From: Lachnospiraceae bacterium UBA2860
GTDB taxonomy: Bacteria; Bacillota; Clostridia; Lachnospirales; Lachnospiraceae
Length of the DNA stretch: 6,249 nt
Direction: 5' to 3'
NCBI GenBank assembly: GCA_002350625.1
Contig: DEFE01000044.1
Coordinates: 16,827-23,075 of the forward strand
Under the pieces are notes generated by a model. That model made no database searches. It saw only the letters and a program-made list of their open reading frames with translations, and was not told the DNA's origin. Every line of letters starts with the position of its first letter. The first letter of the stretch is position 1. Made by a program: the position numbers and the translations under genes. Shown here piece after piece: positions 1 through 6,225 of this stretch.

Positions 1-115
1 CAGGGCTTGAAATCGCACTGCAAGCGACGCTCCGGTCAAAGTCGCTGCAGAGAGAACATGGATCTGCCGCTGCTCACGATGTGGCTGTTTATAACTTTCC
101 ACTGCGCAGCATAAG
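1..115. other. Left-edge stretch with no supportable gene
   Basis: This stretch lies beyond the oppA terminator and shows no convincing gene. Two plus-strand frames are open from the window edge. One stops with TAA at 112-114, just before the terminator hairpin; the other runs through the hairpin to TAA at 150-152. On the minus strand a GTG-initiated frame runs off the edge, but it has no ribosome site. None of the short peptides resembles a family I know. The frame ending at 114 would suit the tail of a convergent gene sharing the terminator, but that is only a guess. I saw no tRNA, repeat or promoter here. Confidence 0.35.
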
Positions 116-144
116 AAAAGACGGCCGCTTGCGCGGCCGCCTTT
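116..144 (-). terminator. Intrinsic terminator of oppA / the opp operon
   Basis: Read on the minus strand, a 9-bp GC-rich stem (GGCGGCCGC pairing with GCGGCCGTC, one G-U pair) closes a GCAA tetraloop at 129-132. TTTT follows at 119-116. The hairpin begins 18 bases after the oppA TGA. An AAA run on the 5' side mirrors the T run, so the element could also work on a transcript arriving from the left, although its plus-strand T tract is only TTT. Stem strength, tetraloop and position make this a confident rho-independent terminator for the operon. Confidence 0.9.
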
Positions 145-159
145 CCAAATAAACCTAAA

Positions 160-1974
160 TCAGAATGTGCAGTACATGAAGTACTTGTAGCCCAGCGGGT
201 TCGAGAAGAAGCCCTTAAGGCTGCTGTCGACCATGTACAGATCCGTGTAGTAATACAGCGGGCAGATGCAGCCTGTGCTCATCAGCAGATCCTCTGCTCT
301 GTGCATCAGCGCATAGCGTGTGTCATTGTCCGTGCAGCTCTTGATATCGGCGATGAGCACGTCATAAGTCTCGGCCCATGTGCCGTTCTCGACCTTCGTG
401 TCATAGCCGAGATCCGTCAGATCCAGGCTGTAAGCAGCGACGTCGGTATGAGCGCCCTTGCCGAACTGGACGTCGTTGTTGCCGGAAGCCGTCGTCCACA
501 TGTCAAGGAAGCAGATCGGGTCATTGTAGTCAGCAAGCCAGCCGTTTCTCGCGATCGAGTAATCGCCGTTCTTTCTGGTCTCAAGGAAGGTCGCCCATTC
601 CTGATTCTCAAGGTTCATCGTGATGCCGACAGCCGCGAGGGCGCTCTGCAGGTACTCGCCGATCGCCTTGTGGCCTTCGGAAGTATTGTAGAGGTAAGTC
701 ATCGTCGGGAAGTTCGTGAAGGTGTAAGAAGCCTCGTCGAATTCATAGTACTTCTTCAGAACTTCGATCGCCTTGTTGAAGTTGTCCTCAAGCGCATCTG
801 CAGCGACATTGTAGTAGCCGTCATACTCATCGGAATCGCCGGCGTTCTTGTAGAACTCGGAGCCGTCCGCATCCGTCATGCCCATCGCGACGAAGGAAGA
901 AGCCGGAACCTGGCCTGCCTGGCCGATCTCTTCCACGATGTAGTTGCGGTCAAAGAGCAGGGAGATCGCATTTCTGATCTCAGCCTTCGCAGCTTCCGCC
1001 TCAGCGCCCTCAAGGCCGCTGTCCGCAGGAAGGATATCCTCGTTGACGTTCCAGCAGACATAGTAAGTACCGATCTGGCCCGCGATGACGAACTCATCCG
1101 GATACTCCTCTTTCAGGGAAGCGATCTCGTTTGTCGGGACATCGTCGATCAGCGTCCAGTCGCCGTTCTTGAAGTTTGTCAGCATGTTGTTCGCGTCGTC
1201 GGAGAGATAGAAATTGATCTCCGGCATCGTGATCTCGGCAGCGTCGACATAGTTCTCGTTCTTTGTCAGCGTGATCACGGAGTTGTGCTCCCAGCTGCTC
1301 ATGGTGTACGGACCGTTGTTGACATAGGTCGAAGGATCCGTAGCCCAGGCTTCGTCAGCGACGACATCTTCTCTGACCGGGAAATAGGTCGGGAATGCAA
1401 GCAGCTCATTCCAGTAAGCGACAGCATTGCTGAGAACGACTTCGAGCGTCTTGTCGTCGACAGCCGTGACATTGAGCTTGGCATCCGGATTGACCTGGTT
1501 GCCTTCATCGTCTGTTTCCCAGATATCGGCATAGCCGTCAATAACTTCGAACATGTAGCCATAGTCAGCGGCCAGATCGAAGGAAGCGGCGCGGTTCCAT
1601 GCAAATGCGAAATCAGCGGCCGTAACCGGCTGTCCGTCGGACCATGTGAGGCCGTCCTTCAGCGTATAAGTATACGTGACCTTGCCGTCGTCGCCGACGA
1701 CACCTTCCGTCAGCTCTTCCGCAGCGTCCGGAACGATTGTCAGAACGCCTTCGTCATTCTGTTCCCACTTTGCGAGACCGGAGAACAGATGCGCAAGCAT
1801 CGTCGCGCCGTCGACCGCGCTGTTGAGCGCCGGATCGAGCGTCGAGGGTTCGGAAGCGAGGCACACGTTCAGAGCCTTGCTTTCAGCGGCATCGTCAGCG
1901 AACGCGACCGTGCCGGCCATGCCGACGGTCATTGTGCCGGCGAGCACAAGCGAAAGAAACTTCTTCATGTTCAT
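160..1974 (-). CDS. oppA: Oligopeptide ABC transporter substrate-binding protein (OppA, SBP family 5)
   Basis: This is the extracytoplasmic peptide-binding protein that delivers oligopeptides to the OppBCDF complex. Its 604 residues compare with about 540 for E. coli OppA. It has a signal peptide: Lys4-Lys5, a hydrophobic core at about 6-23, and a signal peptidase I-type AFA site before Asp27. No cysteine follows the core, so it does not look like a lipoprotein. SBP family 5 hallmarks are visible: SEPSTLDPAL (41-50), LKDGLTWSDGQPVTAADFAF (105-124), NNGPYTM (219-225), and ARNGWLADYNDP (475-486). In the last of these, Asp482 probably matches the E. coli OppA aspartate that binds the peptide amino terminus; this is an alignment by eye. 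ATG 1974 is chosen because AAAGGAG lies 7 bases upstream; ATG 1968 (third codon) is less well spaced. It is the last gene of the operon, 99 bases after oppF, with its own predicted promoter. The peptide specificity cannot be told from the sequence. Confidence 0.95.
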   Translation of the reverse strand: MNMKKFLSLVLAGTMTVGMAGTVAFADDAAESKALNVCLASEPSTLDPALNSAVDGATMLAHLFSGLAKWEQNDEGVLTIVPDAAEELTEGVVGDDGKVTYTYTLKDGLTWSDGQPVTAADFAFAWNRAASFDLAADYGYMFEVIDGYADIWETDDEGNQVNPDAKLNVTAVDDKTLEVVLSNAVAYWNELLAFPTYFPVREDVVADEAWATDPSTYVNNGPYTMSSWEHNSVITLTKNENYVDAAEITMPEINFYLSDDANNMLTNFKNGDWTLIDDVPTNEIASLKEEYPDEFVIAGQIGTYYVCWNVNEDILPADSGLEGAEAEAAKAEIRNAISLLFDRNYIVEEIGQAGQVPASSFVAMGMTDADGSEFYKNAGDSDEYDGYYNVAADALEDNFNKAIEVLKKYYEFDEASYTFTNFPTMTYLYNTSEGHKAIGEYLQSALAAVGITMNLENQEWATFLETRKNGDYSIARNGWLADYNDPICFLDMWTTASGNNDVQFGKGAHTDVAAYSLDLTDLGYDTKVENGTWAETYDVLIADIKSCTDNDTRYALMHRAEDLLMSTGCICPLYYYTDLYMVDSSLKGFFSNPLGYKYFMYCTF

Positions 1975-1981
1975 AGTAAAA

Positions 1982-1988
1982 CTCCTTT
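1982..1988 (-). promoter_or_regulatory. Ribosome binding site of oppA
   Basis: The minus strand reads AAAGGAG followed by 7 bases (TTTTACT) before ATG 1974. This near-consensus Shine-Dalgarno site decides the start in favour of the first ATG over the one two codons later. Confidence 0.85.
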
Positions 1989-2023
1989 CTTTTTATGTTT
2001 CTTATTGAAACACAGACAGTGTG

Positions 2024-2052
2024 ATGATAGCACCATCTGGTATTTCCGTAAA
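2024..2052 (-). promoter_or_regulatory. Predicted sigma-A promoter of oppA
   Basis: On the minus strand the -35 is TTTACG (2052-2047, 4 of 6 to consensus), the spacer is exactly 17 bases, and the -10 is TATCAT (2029-2024, 5 of 6). TG one base before the -10 makes it an extended -10 (TGCTATCAT). Transcription would start near 2017, giving a leader of about 43 bases to ATG 1974. A short inverted repeat, CACA-N5-TGTG (2011-2023), spans that start and could be an operator or a small 5' hairpin, but 4-bp arms may be chance. The promoter would let oppA be transcribed apart from oppBCDF. Confidence 0.7.
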
Positions 2053-2053
2053 T

Positions 2054-2079
2054 AAAAACTAGGCTCCCGAACTTTAGTT
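2054..2079 (-). terminator. Weak terminator-like stem after oppF (possible attenuator)
   Basis: On the minus strand AACTA (2079-2075, overlapping the oppF stop) can pair with TAGTT (2061-2057). A small GG/CC pair lies inside across a bulge, and TTTTT follows at 2058-2054, sharing its first bases with the stem. The stem is AT-rich and interrupted, so at best it would stop a fraction of transcripts. It sits just before the predicted oppA promoter, where partial termination would make sense, but chance is a fair alternative. Confidence 0.25.
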
Positions 2080-3090
2080 AACTTCCTTCACGCGGTGGCA
2101 GGCGACGAAGCGTCCCTTCTCCACTTCCTCGAAGGCCGGCATGCTCTCCCTGCAGACGTCCGCCGCATACGGGCAGCGCGTGTGGAAAGGACAGCCGGAC
2201 GGCGCATTCAGAGGGCTCGGGATCTCGCCCTTCAGCTGCACTCTCTGATTGGCTCTCGCCACCTTCGGGTCGGGCACCGGCACCGCCGACATCAGCGCCT
2301 TCGTATACGGGTGCAGCGGCCGGTCATAGATCTCGTCCGCATCCGCGAGCTCGACCATGCGGCCCAGGTACATGACCGCGATCCTGTCCGAGATGTGGCG
2401 CACGACAAGCAGGTCATGCGCGATAAAGAGATACGTCAGATGCATCTGGTCCTGCAGCTCGTCAAACATGTTGATGACCTGCGCCTGAATCGAGACGTCG
2501 AGCGCGGAGACCGGCTCGTCGCAGACGACAAAGTCGGGATCCACGGCGAGGGCGCGGGCAATGCCGACTCTCTGCCTCTGGCCGCCGGAGAACTCATGCG
2601 CGTATCTGGCGGCGTGCTCGGAGTTGAGGCCGACGCGGTCCATGAGCTCAAGGATTTTATCGCGCCTCTCCTGCTTAGAGCCGTACATGTGATGGATGTC
2701 GAGCGGCTCTCCGATGATATCCGCGACCGTCATGCGCGGGTCGAGAGACGAATACGGATCCTGGAACACCATCGTGGCGTGCTTGCGGAATTCCGTAATA
2801 TCCTGCTTCGTGCGGATCGGTTTTCCCCTGTAGAAGACATCGCCCTCCGTCGGCTTATAAAGATGCAGGATCGTGCGCCCTGCCGTCGTCTTGCCGCAGC
2901 CGGACTCGCCGACGAGGCCGAGCGTCTCTCCCTCCCTGATGGAGAAGGAAATGTCGTCGACCGCCTTCAGCGGTTTTGTCCTGATAAAGCCGGTATTGAT
3001 CGGAAAGTATTCCTTGAGGTGCGAGACGCGGATGATGGGTTCCTCTCCGCTTTGTGCCGCCGTGTTGTTCATTTCGCTTTTATCTGACAT
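2074..3090 (-). CDS. oppF: Oligopeptide ABC transporter ATP-binding protein OppF
   Basis: This is one of the two cytoplasmic ATPases that power peptide import; it pairs with OppD under the OppBC channel. The ABC motifs are complete (numbered from Met at 3090, 338 residues): Walker A GESGCGKTT (61-69), Q-loop Gln110 in VFQDPYSSLDP, signature FSGGQ (167-171), Walker B VVCDEP with catalytic Glu192, and H-loop His225 in IAHD. The C-terminal oligopeptide-transporter extension has LHPYTKALMSAVP followed by Cys300, Cys306, Cys313 and Cys331, the pattern linked to a [4Fe-4S] cluster in related Dpp/Opp ATPases. Its KAVDDISF opening and FSGGQ signature fit OppF rather than OppD. The frame extends to ATG 3108, but that codon has no ribosome site; ATG 3090 has AGGG 8 bases upstream (3102-3099), so I prefer it. 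The gap from the oppD stop is then 24 bases. Confidence 0.93.
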   Translation of the reverse strand: MSDKSEMNNTAAQSGEEPIIRVSHLKEYFPINTGFIRTKPLKAVDDISFSIREGETLGLVGESGCGKTTAGRTILHLYKPTEGDVFYRGKPIRTKQDITEFRKHATMVFQDPYSSLDPRMTVADIIGEPLDIHHMYGSKQERRDKILELMDRVGLNSEHAARYAHEFSGGQRQRVGIARALAVDPDFVVCDEPVSALDVSIQAQVINMFDELQDQMHLTYLFIAHDLLVVRHISDRIAVMYLGRMVELADADEIYDRPLHPYTKALMSAVPVPDPKVARANQRVQLKGEIPSPLNAPSGCPFHTRCPYAADVCRESMPAFEEVEKGRFVACHRVKEVN

Positions 3091-3114
3091 AACTTCTACC
3101 CTGATCATTCATCA

Positions 3115-4083
3115 TCAATTCGGTTTTTCGTTCATCCAGCAGGCGGCGTAATGCTCGCTGTTGATCACCTTTTTCTCCGCCTTCCTGTGAATACAGATGT
3201 TCATGGCCTGATCGCAGCGCGGTGCAAAGGGGCAGCCCTCCGGCATGTTCAGAAGGTCGATCGGCGTGCCGCTGATCGGCTCCAGCTTCCGGCCTGCATT
3301 CGACGTGGTCGGAATGGAGCGCATAAGTCCCTTCGTGTACTCATGGCGCGGATTGTAAAAGATCTCGTCGGCCGTCCCCTGCTCGCAGATGCCCCCGGCA
3401 TACATGACGATGACTTCGTCGCACAGCTGCGCGACGACGCCGAGGTCATGCGTGATCATGATGATCGCCATGCCGATCTGCTTCTGAATGTCCTTCATCA
3501 GCTCGAGGATGCCCGCCTGAATGGTGACGTCAAGCGCCGTCGTCGGTTCGTCGGCGATAAGAATGTCCGGCTCGCAGGCCAGCGCCATCGCGATCATGAC
3601 TCTCTGCCGCATGCCGCCCGAGAATTCGTGGGGATACTGCTTCATGCGCTTTTCCGGCTCGTTGACATTGACGAGCTTCAGCATTTCCACAGCCCTGTCC
3701 CAGGCTTCCTTGCGGTTTCTCTTCGTGTGCAGCATAATGGCTTCCATCAGCTGCTTGCCGATCGTATAGGTCGGATTGAGGGAAGTCATCGGGTCCTGGA
3801 AAATGATGGAGACTTTATTGCCGCGGACATGCTTCATCACCTTCTCGTCGGCGCCGACCAGCTCCATGCCGTCGAGCACGATGGAGCCTGAAACAATCTT
3901 GCCGGCTCCGGCGAGGATCTGCATGATGGAGTAGGCGGTCACCGATTTTCCGGATCCCGACTCGCCGACGATGCCGAGCACCTTGCCTCTGTCAAGTTGA
4001 AAGGTGACGCCGTTTACCGCCTTCACTTCACCGGCGTCCGTAAAAAATGAAGTGTGCAGGTCTTTAACTTCAAGAAGAGCCAT
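3115..4083 (-). CDS. oppD: Oligopeptide ABC transporter ATP-binding protein OppD
   Basis: This is the second ATPase of the Opp complex, 322 residues. Motifs: Walker A GESGSGKS (40-47, Lys46), Q-loop Gln96 in FQDPMTSLNPTYTIG, and signature FSGGMRQRVMIAMAL (from 154), where Met replaces the usual Gln as is normal for OppD. Walker B is ILIADEP with catalytic Glu179, and the H-loop is THDLGVV with His212. TTALD at 181-185 is the D-loop region. The C-terminal family extension includes HEYTKGLMRSIP (247-258) and the motif Cys284, Cys290, Cys297, Cys315. Both composite ATP sites of the OppD-OppF pair therefore look competent. ATG 4083 follows AAGGAGG by 8 bases. That site is built on the oppC stop codon, so OppC and OppD translation is probably linked, as expected for subunits of one complex. 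Confidence 0.95.
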   Translation of the reverse strand: MALLEVKDLHTSFFTDAGEVKAVNGVTFQLDRGKVLGIVGESGSGKSVTAYSIMQILAGAGKIVSGSIVLDGMELVGADEKVMKHVRGNKVSIIFQDPMTSLNPTYTIGKQLMEAIMLHTKRNRKEAWDRAVEMLKLVNVNEPEKRMKQYPHEFSGGMRQRVMIAMALACEPDILIADEPTTALDVTIQAGILELMKDIQKQIGMAIIMITHDLGVVAQLCDEVIVMYAGGICEQGTADEIFYNPRHEYTKGLMRSIPTTSNAGRKLEPISGTPIDLLNMPEGCPFAPRCDQAMNICIHRKAEKKVINSEHYAACWMNEKPN

Positions 4084-4091
4084 GTCGTCTG

Positions 4092-4099
4092 CCTCCTTA
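4092..4099 (-). promoter_or_regulatory. oppD ribosome site overlapping the oppC stop
   Basis: The minus strand reads TAAGGAGG: TAA (4099-4097) ends oppC and AAGGAGG (4098-4092) is the oppD Shine-Dalgarno site, 8 bases before ATG 4083. Ribosomes finishing oppC would uncover or directly reuse this site, favouring translational coupling. Confidence 0.85.
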
Positions 4100-5164
4100 T
4101 CCGTTCAGCTTCGGGTCAAACGCGTCGCGCAGGCCGTCGCCGAACAGGTTCAGAGACAGCACGATCAGCGAGATCACGACCGCCGGGATGACAAGTCGAT
4201 AGGGATAGGAATTGATGCCGTTAAGCGCGTCGGACGCCAGAGAGCCGAGCGAAGGCATCGGCGCGTTGACGCCAAGTCCCAGGAAGGACAGGTAGCTCTC
4301 GGTGAAGATCGCGTTCGGGATCTGCAGCGCCGTCGAAATGACGATGACGGAGATGCAGTTCGGCAGCAGGTGCTTTCTGATGACCCAGCCGCTCTTCGCG
4401 CCGGCCGTCTGCGCCGCGAGCACGTATTCCTGTTCGCGAAGGGACAGGATCTGCCCTCGCACGAGCCGGGCCATGGAGACCCAGTAAAGCAGCGCGAAGA
4501 TGATGAACAGCGAGATAATATTCGTGCCGATCTTGGCGAAGATCGTTCCTTCCAGCGATTTCTCAAGCGTCATCTTTAGCGACGCCGCGAGCAGGATAAT
4601 CATCAGCATGTCAGGCAGCGAATAGATGATATCCACGATCCGCATGCTGATCATGTCGACGACGCCTCCCATATACCCGGCGATCGCACCGATCGTCAGG
4701 CCGATGAGCAGCACGATGAGGCTGGCGAAGAAACCGACCGCGAGGGAGATGCGCGTCCCGTAGACCACGCGGATGAAGTAGTCGCGCCCGCTCGCGTCCG
4801 TGCCGAAGATATGCGGTATGATCTTCTCTCCCGCCTCGATCCGGCGCAGCTCCGTCGTAGAGTACGCAAATGGCGGCAGGTTCTTAAAGGAAGCGTCCAT
4901 GGGCTTGCCCGGCGTCATGCCGAGCATGGTCTCGTACTTATAGGGCCAGAACATCGGGATGACGATCGCCGAAATCGTGATGATCACGATGATGAAAAAG
5001 CTTACCATCGCCACCTTGTTCTTGCGGAGCCGTCTTAAGCCGTCCTTGAAGGCGGTCGTCGACGGGCGCATCTTGACCATGTACTCCTTGTCTTTTTCGC
5101 TGGCGGGCAGGAAGTCGTCGACATTGACCTGCGCGCTCAGGCGCTTCAGATTTTCCTTATCCAT
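4097..5164 (-). CDS. oppC: Oligopeptide ABC transporter permease OppC
   Basis: This is one of two integral membrane subunits that form the peptide channel with OppB. It has 355 residues, about 50 more than E. coli OppC. A charged cytoplasmic N-terminus of about 45 residues precedes membrane segment 1 (about 50-72). An external loop follows, ending in the family motif GTDASGRDYFIRVVYGTRIS (121-140). Five more hydrophobic segments follow at about 139-163, 174-197, 214-232, 270-290 and 325-342. The cytoplasmic EAA loop that docks on an ATPase is EYVLAAQTAGAKSGW with IRKHLLPN after it (246-269). The C-terminus DGLRDAFDPKL is typical of OppC/DppC. The extra length lies in the N-terminal tail and the first external loop. 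ATG 5164 has AAGGGAG 8 bases upstream. The gene starts 13 bases after the oppB stop. Confidence 0.95.
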   Translation of the reverse strand: MDKENLKRLSAQVNVDDFLPASEKDKEYMVKMRPSTTAFKDGLRRLRKNKVAMVSFFIIVIITISAIVIPMFWPYKYETMLGMTPGKPMDASFKNLPPFAYSTTELRRIEAGEKIIPHIFGTDASGRDYFIRVVYGTRISLAVGFFASLIVLLIGLTIGAIAGYMGGVVDMISMRIVDIIYSLPDMLMIILLAASLKMTLEKSLEGTIFAKIGTNIISLFIIFALLYWVSMARLVRGQILSLREQEYVLAAQTAGAKSGWVIRKHLLPNCISVIVISTALQIPNAIFTESYLSFLGLGVNAPMPSLGSLASDALNGINSYPYRLVIPAVVISLIVLSLNLFGDGLRDAFDPKLNG

Positions 5165-5172
5165 ATATTCAG

Positions 5173-5180
5173 CTCCCTTA
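5173..5180 (-). promoter_or_regulatory. oppC ribosome site overlapping the oppB stop
   Basis: The minus strand reads TAAGGGAG: TAA (5180-5178) ends oppB and AAGGGAG (5179-5173) is the oppC Shine-Dalgarno site, 8 bases before ATG 5164. The arrangement matches the oppC-oppD junction and suggests coupled synthesis of the two permeases. Confidence 0.8.
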
Positions 5181-6104
5181 TTCGAGATTAATGCGAGGAT
5201 CCACGACCTTATAGAGAATGTCGCTCACAAGGTTCATGATGACGATGAGGGACGCCAGGATGATCGTCGTCCCCATGATCATCGTATAGTCGCGGTTCGT
5301 AATGCTGCTGACGAAGGCGCGCCCGATGCCGGGGACCGCGAAGATCTGCTCGACGACGAGGGATCCCGTCACGATATAGGCGAGCATCGGCCCGAAGTAA
5401 GTGATGACCGGGATCAACGCGTTCTTAAGCGCGTGTCCGAAGATAATCCGCCCCTTCGACACGCCCTTGGCCCTGGCCGTGCGGATGTAGTCCTGTCCCA
5501 GTACGTCAAGCATCGAGGAGCGCGTAAGTCTCGTGATGTAGGACATCGGCGAGAGCATCAGCGTAATGACGGGAAGAATGAGGCCCGCCGTCGTCGAGCC
5601 GTTGGCCGGCAGGACGTGCAGCCGGATCGCAAAAAGAATCAGCAGCAGCGACCCCATAATGAAGGAGGGCATGGACACGAAGGCCGTCGTCAGCACCATG
5701 ACGACCCGGTCGAGGAACGTGTTCCGCTTGAGCGCGGCGAAGGAGCCGAGGACCACGCCGATGACGAGGGCAAAGGCCGCGGCGATGAGGCCGAGCTTGG
5801 CGGACGTCTTCATGCCGTCGGCGATGATGTCGAGAACCTGGCGCCCTCTCTGCTTGAGAGACGGTCCGAAGTTGAAATGCAGCACGTCCTTCAGATATGT
5901 CCAGTACTGCTCCATGATCGGCTTGTCGAGGCCGTACTTCGCCTCCATCGCCTTCTGGACAGCAGGGCTCACCGCTTTCTCGCCCACGAAGGGACCGCCC
6001 GGAACCGCGTGCATGACAAAAAATGTGACCGTGATCACGACCCAGACCGTGAACACGGCGAGAATCACTCTCTTCAGGATGTACTTCAGCGTTTTGGGAT
6101 TCAT
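5178..6104 (-). CDS. oppB: Oligopeptide ABC transporter permease OppB
   Basis: This is the first gene of the operon and the partner of OppC in the membrane channel. From Met at 6104 it is 308 residues, matching the usual OppB length of about 306. It opens with YILKRVILAVFTVWVVITVT, the characteristic first membrane segment (about 10-32), followed by an external loop with AVPGGPF (33-39) and KYGLDKP (56-62). Five further hydrophobic segments lie at about 101-125, 133-160, 172-192, 233-256 and 276-298. The EAA docking loop is DYIRTARAKGVSKGRIIFGH (205-224) and HALKNALIPV follows. The C-terminus VDPRINLE is family-typical. The frame can be extended to GTG 6137, adding 11 residues, but no ribosome site precedes that codon. 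ATG 6104 has GGAG 10 bases upstream and gives the normal N-terminus. Confidence 0.95.
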   Translation of the reverse strand: MNPKTLKYILKRVILAVFTVWVVITVTFFVMHAVPGGPFVGEKAVSPAVQKAMEAKYGLDKPIMEQYWTYLKDVLHFNFGPSLKQRGRQVLDIIADGMKTSAKLGLIAAAFALVIGVVLGSFAALKRNTFLDRVVMVLTTAFVSMPSFIMGSLLLILFAIRLHVLPANGSTTAGLILPVITLMLSPMSYITRLTRSSMLDVLGQDYIRTARAKGVSKGRIIFGHALKNALIPVITYFGPMLAYIVTGSLVVEQIFAVPGIGRAFVSSITNRDYTMIMGTTIILASLIVIMNLVSDILYKVVDPRINLE

Positions 6105-6114
6105 AAAAGATACG

Positions 6115-6118
6115 CTCC
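6115..6118 (-). promoter_or_regulatory. Ribosome binding site of oppB
   Basis: GGAG on the minus strand lies 10 bases before ATG 6104. It is weaker and more distant than the sites inside the operon, but it decides the start, since GTG 6137 has nothing similar upstream. Confidence 0.6.
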
Positions 6119-6175
6119 ATCTTTCTCGTGCTGCCACTGTAATTCTTTAATTCGCCGCAGTGTCAGCAATTAATT

Positions 6176-6212
6176 AAAGGACGGGCAATCGCCGGTCAGG
6201 CAAATTCCCGTC
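6176..6212 (-). terminator. Hairpin downstream of tRNA-Ser, possible terminator
   Basis: On the minus strand GACGGG (6212-6207) pairs with CCCGTC (6185-6180). Inside it TTGCC pairs with GGCGA around a TGACC loop; a short internal mismatch separates the two stems. C then TTT AATTAATT follow, so the T tract is short. It begins 14 bases after the tRNA 3' end, a usual place for a tRNA terminator. It could instead be a leader structure if the tRNA and oppB share a transcript. It looks less strong than the operon-end terminator. Confidence 0.45.
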
Positions 6213-6225
6213 TCTAAAAGAATAG

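Noticed and set aside
2011..2023. CACA-N5-TGTG inverted repeat as a defined operator
   Set aside because: The arms are only 4 bp and match no operator I can name. It is mentioned only as part of the oppA promoter region.
301..2055. 584-codon plus-strand reading frame opposite oppA
   Set aside because: It is in codon register with oppA and composed of antisense codons. Its product, rich in Arg, Val and Asp, resembles no family, and oppA is unmistakable. The shorter mirror frames opposite oppF, oppD, oppC and oppB were rejected for the same reason.
3091..3108. OppF start at ATG 3108
   Set aside because: The bases before it show no Shine-Dalgarno sequence and are the tail of oppD. ATG 3090 has AGGG at 8 bases. 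The earlier start is not excluded.
6105..6137. OppB start at GTG 6137
   Set aside because: It has no ribosome site and adds 11 residues of non-family sequence before the typical OppB N-terminus. ATG 6104 has GGAG upstream and gives the usual length.
6139..6166. Promoter for oppB: CTGACA (6166-6161) with AATTAC or TACAGT as -10
   Set aside because: The -35 is good, but AATTAC matches the -10 consensus at only 3 of 6 positions, and TACAGT needs a 19-base spacer. This is too weak to annotate.
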